DNA of 64,000 nt from Paenibacillus sp. RC67. Its GTDB lineage: Bacteria > Bacillota > Bacilli > Paenibacillales > NBRC-103111. The notes under the pieces were generated by a model, which was given only the letters and a program-made list of their open reading frames with translations, was not told the DNA's origin and ran no database searches. The stretch covers positions 5,231,501 to 5,295,500 of the forward strand of contig NZ_CP125098.1 of NCBI RefSeq assembly GCF_030020805.1. Reading direction: 5' to 3'. Numbering within the stretch: position 1 is the stretch's first letter; every line of letters begins with the position of its first letter. Position numbers and translations under genes: made by a program. This document shows positions 16,937 to 25,363 of this stretch, piece after piece.

Positions 16937-18073
16937 TTACTCTGGAATATACAGATCGCCTTTCATTATTCTTCTTGCAGTACGGTCCAGTCCGACGAAG
17001 GCAACGTCCTTGTTATCCTCTGTTAACGAAACGCGTACCTCTGCAATCCCTTCCGAATGACCGATTCGGATGATTTGATCTTGCAAACGGGCTTTCTTAG
17101 CCGCAAATCGATTTGGTAGAGTACCCGGCAACAAGGCGGCGGCAGCTATGTTATAAAGTCCGCTTCCGGCAAAAGTTCGATGAAATTTCCCCATCGATAG
17201 CATTTTAGCCACAATATCGATATCTTCTTTTTTGATCCGCTTGCCTGTGGAAGTAACATAGTCATGAGGCTTCGATACTATTGCGATTTTAGGAACGGAG
17301 CCTGCGACTTGTTCAGGAGACTTCGCCATTCCCGCATGAACAGCCATTCGACTTCGAATGATTTCAAGTTCATTAAGCAGCTCCTCGTTCATTGAAAGCT
17401 CGCTATTCGGTTCCATTCCTCTAATTCCCAATTCTTCAGCAGCCACGTATACAAAAGGATTGACGACATCGACGAATGATACATTATAATCCCTCTGCTC
17501 TGTCTTCACGGTACATAGCAAACCGACCGGCAAAGTCTTTCCCGTCTTTCCTCCCCCAGGATTCATAATATTAACGGTGAATTTAGCGCCGGTCCCCAAG
17601 ATTCCAGGCATAGCATATTCGCCTAACACTTTTGCTTTACCGTTCACAAGCGGTACTGTTATCTGAAGCATTTTCTGAATATTGGTGTTAAACACGGACA
17701 CGTCCACATCATCCGCGTAAGGGTCTACTACAACCATACCCTCATCTACTGCAAAGGCGCCTACGGCAGCCATTAAATTGCCGCATGTTCCTTTGTCATC
17801 GACGATCTCTTCGCCAATTCCGATTTGATAGAACGTATAATCCACATCCGCCCCATCGCGCTGCGAACGCGAAACGACACATACTTTGCTTGTATGCGAG
17901 GTTCCGCTGCCGAGTCCATTAATTTGATTCACGTTATAAGCGTCGATCCCATGTAGGAAAATGTTCCTCTGCATTATTGAATCTTCCGGTAGGCTGCTAT
18001 TATCAAAAAACACACCTCGGCTTGTGCCACCCCTGTAAACGGCGCACGGTACGGAAAATTGGGGCATATCCAT
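16937..18073 (-). CDS. prpF: PrpF-family aconitate isomerase
   Basis: 378 residues, two diaminopimelate-epimerase-like halves. The N-terminal half has YRGGTSRGVFF and GLGSGTSHTSKVCVV; DDKGTCGNLMAAVGAF carries the proton-shuttling Cys region and GGGKTGKTLPVG lies between the halves. PrpF isomerises 2-methyl-trans-aconitate to the cis form so that aconitase can hydrate it, and related enzymes act on trans-aconitate. GGAGG lies 3 bases before the first ATG and 9 before a second in-frame ATG (18067), so the protein may start two codons later. It leads a two-gene operon with the aconitase, divergent from the RraA-type aldolase. Confidence 0.92.
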   Translation of the reverse strand: MDMPQFSVPCAVYRGGTSRGVFFDNSSLPEDSIMQRNIFLHGIDAYNVNQINGLGSGTSHTSKVCVVSRSQRDGADVDYTFYQIGIGEEIVDDKGTCGNLMAAVGAFAVDEGMVVVDPYADDVDVSVFNTNIQKMLQITVPLVNGKAKVLGEYAMPGILGTGAKFTVNIMNPGGGKTGKTLPVGLLCTVKTEQRDYNVSFVDVVNPFVYVAAEELGIRGMEPNSELSMNEELLNELEIIRSRMAVHAGMAKSPEQVAGSVPKIAIVSKPHDYVTSTGKRIKKEDIDIVAKMLSMGKFHRTFAGSGLYNIAAAALLPGTLPNRFAAKKARLQDQIIRIGHSEGIAEVRVSLTEDNKDVAFVGLDRTARRIMKGDLYIPE

Positions 18074-18146
18074 CGACCTCCATACTCAATTTGCTTGATT
18101 AAGCTGGTTTCATTGTAGTGCACGATTCGGTAAAAAAATAATACTT

Positions 18147-18161
18147 ATACCAAATGGGTAT
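18147..18161. promoter_or_regulatory. Candidate LysR-type binding site in the prpF/aldolase divergent promoter
   Basis: ATACC-AAATG-GGTAT is a perfect 5-bp inverted repeat with a T-N11-A core, the classic LysR-type box. It lies 74 bases upstream of prpF and 180 bases upstream of the aldolase. The cluster's own LysR gene at 19043-19912 is the obvious candidate ligand-sensing regulator. Confidence 0.55.
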
Positions 18162-18340
18162 CCATCAAGATTTTAAATATCTGGAGATATAAGATTTATT
18201 TATCGTGTGCTATTCTTTATTTGAATTTCATCTAAGCAGAAACATCCTCTATAGTTATATTTAGCAAAAGATTTTGGCTGACAGGCCAGAATCCTACAGT
18301 AAATACACAATATGACTATGTCCAATAAGGAGGGTTTCGC

Positions 18341-18970
18341 TTGTCTTACGATATCGTTGACCGATTCCAACAGCTTCCTACAACCTGCATATCGGATGCT
18401 ATGAAAGGAATGAACGGTTTGGACCCCCACATTAAACCTTTAAAGGAGGAATACCGGGTGGTGGGAAGAGCTATTACCGTTCGGATGCCTGCTGGGGATA
18501 ACACGGCCGTGCTTAGAGCGATCCGGGAAGCCAAGCTGGGGGATATTCTGGTTATCTTCGTGGAGGGGGATGATTATCGCGCGGTCGCGGGGGATTTTGT
18601 CGTCGGCATGGCCCAATCGTTAGGAATCAAAGGCATAGTCGCGAATGGCTACATTCGAGATATCGCAGGTGTGAAGCAACTTCATTTCCCTGTATTCTGC
18701 AGAGGGGTAACAGCTGCAGCCAGCGCCAAATCCGGTGCCGGCGAGATTAATGTTCCGGTTTCATTCAGCGGAGCAACGGTTCATCCAGGCGATATTGTCG
18801 TCGGTGATGCGGACGGAGTCGTTATCGTGCCCCAAAGGCAGGAACAAGAAGTGCTTCGATTGGCAATGACCAAGCTGGATCTGGATCATAAACGTGCGGC
18901 TGAATATTCTGGAAATCCCGAACGAATCATCCGTTATATTGATGAGATTATCGGTACAAGCAAATCGTAA
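18341..18970 (+). CDS. RraA-family aldolase (4-hydroxy-4-methyl-2-oxoglutarate / CHA aldolase type)
   Basis: 209 residues. TTG start with AAGGAGG 8 bases upstream. The family core is visible: TTCISDAMKGMNGLDPHI at the N-terminus, NGYIRDIAGVKQLHFPVFCRG with the R-D metal/substrate pair, and VHPGDIVVGDADGVVIVPQ. Proteins of this fold split 4-hydroxy-4-methyl-2-oxoglutarate or 4-carboxy-4-hydroxy-2-oxoadipate to pyruvate plus pyruvate or oxaloacetate, and many decarboxylate oxaloacetate. Others bind RNase E as RraA, which is unlikely in this context. It is the only plus-strand gene of the cluster and is convergent with lysR. Confidence 0.85.
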   Translation: MSYDIVDRFQQLPTTCISDAMKGMNGLDPHIKPLKEEYRVVGRAITVRMPAGDNTAVLRAIREAKLGDILVIFVEGDDYRAVAGDFVVGMAQSLGIKGIVANGYIRDIAGVKQLHFPVFCRGVTAAASAKSGAGEINVPVSFSGATVHPGDIVVGDADGVVIVPQRQEQEVLRLAMTKLDLDHKRAAEYSGNPERIIRYIDEIIGTSKS

Positions 18971-18999
18971 GAGTCGATACTTTAATGGTTACTTCAGTT

Positions 19000-19032
19000 A
19001 AAAAATGGGGGGATTTCTCCCTCCCATTTTTT
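19000..19032. terminator. Bidirectional terminator between the aldolase and lysR
   Basis: AAAAAATGGG / CCCATTTTTT stem with further G-C pairs inside. It has T-runs in both directions and sits between the two convergent stop codons. Confidence 0.85.
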
Positions 19033-19042
19033 TATCCTGTTA

Positions 19043-19912
19043 TTAAGGATTGCTCAAATCCAAACTTTGCATAAATTGCACAAAAGCTTTTACCAGATTT
19101 AATTCCAACGCTTCCTCATGGTAATACATCCAAGTTCTTCTGATTAGAGGCTTGCCGTTGCTATCGGCAATATTAATTTTGTGAATGTCAGGGACACCTT
19201 CGAGAATTAGGGTCGGCATAATGGCATAACCTAAGCCTCGAATTACCATTTCCCGGCAAGTTTCAACTTTATCCACTTCGATGCCGATCACCGGAGGATG
19301 GGCGAATCTGCCGGACCACCAATCATTTACCATCGATTTAAACAAGTAGTCCGTCTGATAATCGATTCTGGATATAAAAGGAAGAGCGTCCATTTCGATA
19401 TCTTTCCTGGATGCGATACATACCTTCTCCTCGAAGAGGAGATGCTTCCGATTCCTCCAAGGGTAATCCCCACGAACAAAACCGATATGAACATGCTGGT
19501 TATAAACCATTTTAAGTACATCGCTGCTCCAGCCCGTGATGACTTTAAACTCTACATCGGGATAATTATGCTTAAATAACTCTAAAATGGCCGGCAGTTT
19601 ATTGCGCGTAAAATAGTTGGAAACTCCGAGTCTCAACGTTCCCGTGACTTGGCTGCGCATATTAATGACATGATCCTTTATGTTATTGATTCGTAGAAGC
19701 ATATCGGCGGCGCATTTGGCCAAATATTCCCCTTCTGGCGTTAGATCAATGCCTCTGCTTTTCCGCAGAACGATTTGAACACCGAATTCCTTTTCGATTT
19801 GCTGCAGCCGATTCGTCAAGGCAGGTTGCGAAATAAATAAAATTTGCGCCGTTCGAGTAACATTGCGCTGCTCGGAAAGTACTTTGATAATATTCCAATC
19901 CCTGTCGTCCAT
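19043..19912 (-). CDS. LysR-family transcriptional regulator of the tricarboxylate cluster
   Basis: 289 residues. N-terminal winged HTH (VTRTAQILFISQPALTNRLQ QIEKEFG pattern) and a periplasmic-binding-type effector domain from about residue 90. The ATG follows the PrpD stop directly (TAAATG), so it is translationally coupled and lies at the end of the importer-prpB-prpD operon. Given its position it probably senses a pathway acid and controls the prpF/aldolase divergent region, where a T-N11-A palindrome is present. Confidence 0.92.
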   Translation of the reverse strand: MDDRDWNIIKVLSEQRNVTRTAQILFISQPALTNRLQQIEKEFGVQIVLRKSRGIDLTPEGEYLAKCAADMLLRINNIKDHVINMRSQVTGTLRLGVSNYFTRNKLPAILELFKHNYPDVEFKVITGWSSDVLKMVYNQHVHIGFVRGDYPWRNRKHLLFEEKVCIASRKDIEMDALPFISRIDYQTDYLFKSMVNDWWSGRFAHPPVIGIEVDKVETCREMVIRGLGYAIMPTLILEGVPDIHKINIADSNGKPLIRRTWMYYHEEALELNLVKAFVQFMQSLDLSNP

Positions 19913-21355
19913 TTAGATCACGAACATGTCCACGAATTGATGGACAGGCGTTTGCTCAAGCTCTTGCTGGTTCAGGCATAGCTCCATGATGGCTTGTGAC
20001 TGTTTCCGCGGAAAACGCGTTGCCAGGTTCGCCGCATATTTTTGTTCCAGAAGTGGAACTCCTTCCGCACGTCTTCTTTTATGACCGATAGGGAACTCCA
20101 CTTCTACCTGCTCCGTACTGCTGCCATCCGTGTAGAATATTTGAACCGCGTTCGCTATCGAACGCAAATTAGGCTCGTGATATTCCCGAGTGTAACGCTC
20201 ATCCTCCTTCGTCATCATTTTGGCTCGCAGCGAATCGATCCGGGGATCGCACGCAATGGTATCCTCGTAATGATCCGCAGTCAATTCACCAAAAATCAAA
20301 CCGATGGCGACCATATACTGCAAGCAGTGGTCACGGTCCGCTGGATTGTGAAGCGGTCCCTGCTTATCGATGATGCGAATGGCGGATTCGTGCGTGGTGA
20401 GTACGATGCGATCGATATCCTCCAATCTGCTCCGAACCTCAGTATGCAGCCGGATCGCACACTCTACTGCGGTTTGGGCGTGGAATTCCGCCGGATACGA
20501 GATTTTGAACAGCACGTTTTCCATCACATAAGAGTCGTACGAGCGTTGAAACTTGAATTCGTCCCCTCGGAATAACGTATCGTAGAACCCCCAAGTTTTA
20601 GCGGTAAGTGCGGAAGGATAGCCCATTTCGCCTTTTAGCGCCATCATGGATAGACGGACGGCTCGGCTGGTGGCGTCACCGGCGGCCCAAGATTTGCGTG
20701 AACCGGTATTCGGCGCATGACGATAAGTTCGCAGCGCATGACCGTCCACCCACGCGCCCGAAACTGCGTTGATCATCTCCTCTTTCGATCCGCCAAGCAG
20801 CTTCGTTACAACCGCGGTTGAAGCTATCTTAACTAGCACCACATGATCGAGGCCGACGCGGTTAAAGCTGTTTTCAAGCGCTATTATGCCCTGAATTTCA
20901 TGCGCTTTGATCATCGAGGTCAGCACGTCTCGCATCGTCAAAGGGACTCCCCCTTCAGCGACTCTCGTTCTGCTGATGTAATCGGCAACCGCAAGAATGC
21001 CTCCCAGGTTATCCGATGGATGTCCCCATTCGGCGGCAAGCCATGTATCGTTGTAGTCCAGCCAACGTATCATGCAGCCGATGTTGAACGCTGCCGTCAC
21101 CGGGTCCAATTGATACTGGGTTCCCGGAACTTTTGCTCCGTGAGGTACTGTGGTTCCTGGAACTATCGGTCCGAGGTGCTTCGTACACTCCGGATACCGC
21201 AGAGCAAGCAAACCGCAACCAAGTGTGTCCATCAAGCATAGGCGCGCCGTCTGAAAAGCTTCTGGGCTTTGAATCTCGTAATCATAAACATAGTCAGCTA
21301 AATCCAGCAAAACGCGATCCGGCTCCGGTCGAACATTACTAATAGGTGATGACAT
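19913..21355 (-). CDS. prpD: MmgE/PrpD family 2-methylcitrate dehydratase
   Basis: 480 residues, normal for PrpD/MmgE. Visible family segments are CLMDTLGCGLLALRYPEC, NIGCMIRWLDYNDTWLAAEWGHPSDNLGG (active-site region) and the C-terminal FPIGHKRRRAEG. It dehydrates 2-methylcitrate to 2-methyl-cis-aconitate without an iron-sulfur cluster. RBS GGAGG 7 bases before the ATG. The presence of both PrpD and the AcnD/PrpF-type pair in one cluster is redundant for the standard methylcitrate cycle and suggests several isomers of the substrate are handled. Confidence 0.92.
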   Translation of the reverse strand: MSSPISNVRPEPDRVLLDLADYVYDYEIQSPEAFQTARLCLMDTLGCGLLALRYPECTKHLGPIVPGTTVPHGAKVPGTQYQLDPVTAAFNIGCMIRWLDYNDTWLAAEWGHPSDNLGGILAVADYISRTRVAEGGVPLTMRDVLTSMIKAHEIQGIIALENSFNRVGLDHVVLVKIASTAVVTKLLGGSKEEMINAVSGAWVDGHALRTYRHAPNTGSRKSWAAGDATSRAVRLSMMALKGEMGYPSALTAKTWGFYDTLFRGDEFKFQRSYDSYVMENVLFKISYPAEFHAQTAVECAIRLHTEVRSRLEDIDRIVLTTHESAIRIIDKQGPLHNPADRDHCLQYMVAIGLIFGELTADHYEDTIACDPRIDSLRAKMMTKEDERYTREYHEPNLRSIANAVQIFYTDGSSTEQVEVEFPIGHKRRRAEGVPLLEQKYAANLATRFPRKQSQAIMELCLNQQELEQTPVHQFVDMFVI

Positions 21356-21408
21356 CGGGATACCTCCGTGAAGTCTTAATCGATATTGAACAGATCAGGG
21401 TCGTTAGA

Positions 21409-22302
21409 TCATGTTTCATCTGCGTTTTGTTTGTAAAGCCTATCCAGCTTTTGTTCGTATTCATGGTAATTGAGGAAATCGTACAGCTCCATGCGCGTTT
21501 GCATAAGCTCCACCACGTTTTTTTGAGTCCCCTCGCTGCGGATTGTCTGGTAAATCTTCAGAGCTGCAGCATTCATTGCTCGAAAGGCGGATAGCGGGTA
21601 CAATACGATACGGACTCCTGTCTGCTCCAGTTCGTCGACCGTAAAAAGCGGCGTTTGACCGAATTCGGTAATATTCGCCAATACCGGGACTCCGACTGCT
21701 TTCACGATTTTTTCGTATTGCTCCAGATTAAGTAAGGCCTCTGGAAAAATCATATCGGCTCCGGCTTCCACGCAAGCACATGCCCTGTCGATCGCCGCTT
21801 CCAGTCCTTCGACCGCAAGCGCGTCCGTACGCGCCATAACGACGAAGGTGGAATCGGACTTGGCATCTACGGCCGCCTTGATCCGGTCTACCATCTCGGA
21901 GCAGCTGACGATCGCTTTATTCGGGCGGTGACCGCACCGTTTGGCCGATACTTGGTCTTCGATATGAATGCCGGCCGCACCGGCCTGAATCATCGAGCGG
22001 ACCGTTCGTCCAATATTGAAAGCACCGCCGAAGCCGGTATCGGCATCGACAAGCAGCGGCAAGGGCGTAGCGTTCGTAATTCTCCGGACGTCCTCAAGAA
22101 CGTCATTTAAATTGGTAATGCCGAGATCCGGCAACCCGAAGGAAGCGTTGGCGACGCCGCCTCCGGATAAATAAATGGCACGATAGCCTGCTCGCTCCGC
22201 CATCATAGCCGTGTAGGCATTAATCGTTCCGACGACCTGCAGTGGTTGTTCAATTGTCAATGCTTCCCGCAACCGGGAACCAGGCGTTACAATACGGCTC
22301 AA
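21409..22302 (-). CDS. prpB: 2-methylisocitrate lyase (PrpB, ICL/PEP mutase superfamily)
   Basis: 297 residues. The catalytic Cys motif is KRCGH (K[KR]CGH of isocitrate and methylisocitrate lyases), with LVDADTGFGG metal-binding Asp residues and ANITEFGQTPLFT, typical of PrpB. It cleaves 2-methylisocitrate to pyruvate and succinate. TTG start with AGGAGAG 8 bases upstream. It lies between the importer genes and prpD in the same operon. A broader 2,3-dimethylmalate lyase role is possible but the PrpB-specific segments favour methylisocitrate. Confidence 0.92.
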   Translation of the reverse strand: MSRIVTPGSRLREALTIEQPLQVVGTINAYTAMMAERAGYRAIYLSGGGVANASFGLPDLGITNLNDVLEDVRRITNATPLPLLVDADTGFGGAFNIGRTVRSMIQAGAAGIHIEDQVSAKRCGHRPNKAIVSCSEMVDRIKAAVDAKSDSTFVVMARTDALAVEGLEAAIDRACACVEAGADMIFPEALLNLEQYEKIVKAVGVPVLANITEFGQTPLFTVDELEQTGVRIVLYPLSAFRAMNAAALKIYQTIRSEGTQKNVVELMQTRMELYDFLNYHEYEQKLDRLYKQNADET

Positions 22303-22327
22303 AATGTCACTCTCCTGTTCGGCTTTA

Positions 22328-23425
22328 TTACTTTGCTTTATCTACAAATTCGTTCGTATACGTTTTGGCAAGATCGATTTTGGTATCCTTGAGTTGTGGC
22401 GTAAATACGGTTAAAACCTCCAATACTTTTTCCGGACCGCCAGCAGGCATTTTCCCATCGTTCGTAAACATGGAAAGACTAGCTTGGAGTGATTTCACAT
22501 ACAAATCTTTGTCGCCTGCGTAATATTCCTTCGGAAGTTTGTCGGCAATTTCCTCCGCTTTATGTGTGCTCATATATTTCAAGGTTTTAACGAAAGCATT
22601 TGCCAGACGCTGCACAACTTCCGGATTTTTCTTCACGTAATCCGCGTTCATATACAAGCTTGATGCCGGGTAAGTACCACCTAGCGCTTGCTTTGCTCCT
22701 TCCTGACTCTCCAGATCGACGAATGTCGTTGCAATGCCCTTTTGTTCCAGCAATGCCGTAGTAGGCTGCGTCGCCCAGGCCACATCCACCTTACCCTGCT
22801 CCATGGCGGCAACCAACGTTCCTCCTGCGCCTATGGCCAAAGGCACGTAATCTTTAGTAGAGTTTCCGCCTTTTGTCACCAAGTAATTGACGAGAAAGTG
22901 GGACGATGCTCCGGAGCTTGTGATCCCGATATTTCTCCCTTTCAAATCGGGCAAGCCTTTAATCTGATCCTTCACTTTATTTGAAACCATCAATCTAGCA
23001 CCGGGATTCGTAGCGAACTGGACGACCTCTTGAAGGATTTTCCCCTTCGCTTGCATGTCGATCGTATGATCGTAGAAGCCGACTACCCCTTGGACTTCAC
23101 CGGCAATAAGCGCTTGCTCTGCATTGACGCCGGACGCCTGACTCGTTAGCTCCACTTCAAGCCCTTCTTCTTTAAAGTAGCCCAGGTTTTCAGTTAATTT
23201 GGCCGGGAGGTAAATAATTTTCTCTAATCCGCCGACCATAATGTTGACTTTCGGAAGCTTGACCGGAGCCGGTGTTGGTGCGGTGGCTTGCTGGTCATTT
23301 CCTTTCGGAGCCTGTGTAGGCCCGGAAGCCTGCTTATCTGTTGGTGCGGTTCCACAGCCAGCCAAAATCAATCCTAGCGACATCAACACGCTTACACTCA
23401 ATTTTGCGTTTCTACCCAGTTTCAT
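22328..23425 (-). CDS. NitT/TauT-type ABC transporter substrate-binding lipoprotein
   Basis: 365 residues. Lipoprotein signal with lipobox LAGC, then a Pro/Thr/Ala linker and a type-2 binding fold of the SsuA/THI5 class (KIIYLPAKLTENLGYFKEEGLEVEL, GRNIGITSSGASSHFLVNYL). Members carry sulfonates, nitrate, thiamine precursors and aromatic or carboxylic acids. Here the ligand is probably a tri- or dicarboxylate because the next genes are prpB and prpD. RBS AAAGGGG precedes the ATG. Confidence 0.92.
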   Translation of the reverse strand: MKLGRNAKLSVSVLMSLGLILAGCGTAPTDKQASGPTQAPKGNDQQATAPTPAPVKLPKVNIMVGGLEKIIYLPAKLTENLGYFKEEGLEVELTSQASGVNAEQALIAGEVQGVVGFYDHTIDMQAKGKILQEVVQFATNPGARLMVSNKVKDQIKGLPDLKGRNIGITSSGASSHFLVNYLVTKGGNSTKDYVPLAIGAGGTLVAAMEQGKVDVAWATQPTTALLEQKGIATTFVDLESQEGAKQALGGTYPASSLYMNADYVKKNPEVVQRLANAFVKTLKYMSTHKAEEIADKLPKEYYAGDKDLYVKSLQASLSMFTNDGKMPAGGPEKVLEVLTVFTPQLKDTKIDLAKTYTNEFVDKAK

Positions 23426-23472
23426 TCGTCATTTCCCCTTTATATGATGAAATAAATTCGTAAAACCGTAGA

Positions 23473-24285
23473 CTATTGCCGAACGTGTCTCCACGCAATA
23501 AACCGTTTCTCTAGCTTGGTCACGCCCCAGTTAGCGGCCAAGGCGGTCACCGATAAAAGAACCATTCCCGCAAACACGCCGGTCGTATTGAAAGCCCCCT
23601 GAGCCTGGGCAATAAGAAAGCCCAATCCTTTCGTTGAACCTATAAACTCTCCGACGACCGCGCCGACAAGCGCAAAGCCGAAGCTTGAATGCAAGCTGGA
23701 CAAAATCCATGTTAAGGCCGAAGGGATAATGACATGCTGCGCCAATTGGCTTTTACTTGCGCCAAGCAACCGGGCGTTGTTCAGCAAATTTTTGTCCACT
23801 TCGCGAACTCCCTGAAAAGCATTGAAAAACACAATGAAGAAAGTAAGCGTTACGCCCAGTGCGATCTTTGAAGGCATGCCTAGTCCGAACCAGATAATGA
23901 ATATGGGAGCCAGCACCACCCTTGGCAGCGCATTCAACATTTGAATGTACGGACCGAAGATGACAGACAAAATATCGTTTCTCCCTAGAGCGTAACCGGC
24001 AATGACTCCGAGAATAACTCCGATGACAAAGGCGATAACCGTTTCTTCGAATGAAACGACAAAGTGGATATAGAGTGGACCCTGGCTAGTGCCTTCGACA
24101 AACCATTCGATGATTTGCTTTAGAATGGCGTAAGGACTGGAGAAGAAGAACGGATCGATAATTTTTTTATCCGATAATATTTCCCACGAGCCGAAAATCG
24201 CAATGAAGACGATGATTTGTAATGTTAGATTTCGAATTTTGATTTTTGCTGCTTTCGCTCTCATTTCCTTTTTTCCGGGATACAA
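23473..24285 (-). CDS. NitT/TauT-type ABC transporter permease
   Basis: About 263-270 residues with six predicted membrane segments and an EAA loop (LLNNARLLGASKSQLAQHVIIPSA). It belongs to the SsuC/TauC group. The start is uncertain: TTG at 24285 or ATG at 24264 (MRAKAAKIK). It lies between the ATPase and binding-protein genes with short gaps, so all three form one importer. Confidence 0.92.
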   Translation of the reverse strand: MYPGKKEMRAKAAKIKIRNLTLQIIVFIAIFGSWEILSDKKIIDPFFFSSPYAILKQIIEWFVEGTSQGPLYIHFVVSFEETVIAFVIGVILGVIAGYALGRNDILSVIFGPYIQMLNALPRVVLAPIFIIWFGLGMPSKIALGVTLTFFIVFFNAFQGVREVDKNLLNNARLLGASKSQLAQHVIIPSALTWILSSLHSSFGFALVGAVVGEFIGSTKGLGFLIAQAQGAFNTTGVFAGMVLLSVTALAANWGVTKLEKRFIAWRHVRQ

Positions 24286-24299
24286 TTTCTTCGTGCGTA

Positions 24300-25127
24300 T
24301 TAAGCATTGTTTGCGTTTGCATAACTAAGCATCACCTCGTCCCTCAAGTCGTTCCAAATTTGTTCGTGAAGCTCAGCGAATTGCCGATCGAAACGAATTT
24401 CCGCTACATTTCTCGGCCTCTCCAGATGAATTTTATAATCGCCCTTGATGGTTGCTCCCGGACCTGCCGTAAGAACGATAACACGATCGCTCAGAGCAAT
24501 CGCTTCCTCCAGATCGTGCGTGATGAAAAAGACCGATGCAGATGTCTCCTCCCATATTTTCAGCAGCTCGTTTTCCATCAAGTGCCTCGTGTGTACGTCC
24601 AGTGCTGAAAACGATTCGTCCATAAGCAATATTTCCGGTTGGGTTATCAGGCATTGCGCCAAAGCGACGCGTTTTCTCATACCGCCGGACAGCTGATGAG
24701 GGTAATGGCCTTCGAATCCTTTGAGCCCCACCTTCTCGATCCACCGTCTCGCCTCATGATAAGCTTCGTTTTTTGGCGTTCCCGTCAGTCTTAAACCAAG
24801 CGAAACGTTATCGATGACTGTCTTCCAGGGAAATGCGTTCTCCGTCTGAAAGACGCATGCGGCACGGTCGTTGATCCCTTCCAACTGCTCTCCCTGGATT
24901 CGTACTTTGCCGACCGAAGGTTTCTCAAAACCGGCGATCAGACTTAATGTCGTCGATTTCCCGCATCCCGTTGGCCCGACAATCGAGCAAAACTCCCCCT
25001 TTTCTACACGAAGATTAATTCCCTGCAAAACGGTGTGAATTTCGCCCGACGGTTTTAAAAATTCTTTTGTGACCCCTTGCAGATCGATCATTGGAGAATC
25101 GGATAAGCGAGAGCTCATTGGATTCAT
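24300..25127 (-). CDS. NitT/TauT-type ABC transporter ATP-binding protein
   Basis: 275 residues. Walker A GPTGCGKST, Q-loop VFQTENAFPWKTV, signature LSGGMRKRVALAQ, Walker B ILLMDESFSALD, switch His in FFITHDLEEA. First gene of the importer-prpB-prpD-lysR operon. It starts 237 bases from the divergent sensor kinase start, across a region holding a repeated element. Confidence 0.95.
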   Translation of the reverse strand: MNPMSSRLSDSPMIDLQGVTKEFLKPSGEIHTVLQGINLRVEKGEFCSIVGPTGCGKSTTLSLIAGFEKPSVGKVRIQGEQLEGINDRAACVFQTENAFPWKTVIDNVSLGLRLTGTPKNEAYHEARRWIEKVGLKGFEGHYPHQLSGGMRKRVALAQCLITQPEILLMDESFSALDVHTRHLMENELLKIWEETSASVFFITHDLEEAIALSDRVIVLTAGPGATIKGDYKIHLERPRNVAEIRFDRQFAELHEQIWNDLRDEVMLSYANANNA

Positions 25128-25202
25128 GATGATGTCCCCTTTGCGAATATTATTTGGTAGCGCTTACAACAAATTATAAACGAATCCAACTTAATTGAAA
25201 TA

Positions 25203-25251
25203 TTTTGCCGATATTATGATTATTGGCGGTTATTTCGATTTTGGCGATATT
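25203..25251. promoter_or_regulatory. Direct repeat TTTTGSCGATATT in the importer/sensor-kinase divergent promoter
   Basis: TTTTGCCGATATT at 25203-25215 and TTTTGGCGATATT at 25239-25251 are 36 bases apart, with a related ATTGGCGGTTATT between them. The AT-rich direct repeat lies between divergent promoters and is a good candidate for the CitB-type response regulator encoded at 26956-27645. Confidence 0.5.
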
Positions 25252-25363
25252 GTTAACGCCCCAGGGATAATTTATATCTTTACGGCTATCTGCAACAGAC
25301 ATTAAACTATGGTTATAACTTCCCTTTTTAATTTTGCATATTTGGATAAAAGGAGCCGCTTGT

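Noticed and set aside
20042..20575. 177-codon frame antisense to prpD
   Set aside because: A shadow of prpD, which carries clear family motifs.
25128..25363. LysR box (T-N11-A) in the importer/kinase promoter
   Set aside because: Only AT-rich chance matches without inverted arms; the direct repeats are the better signal here.
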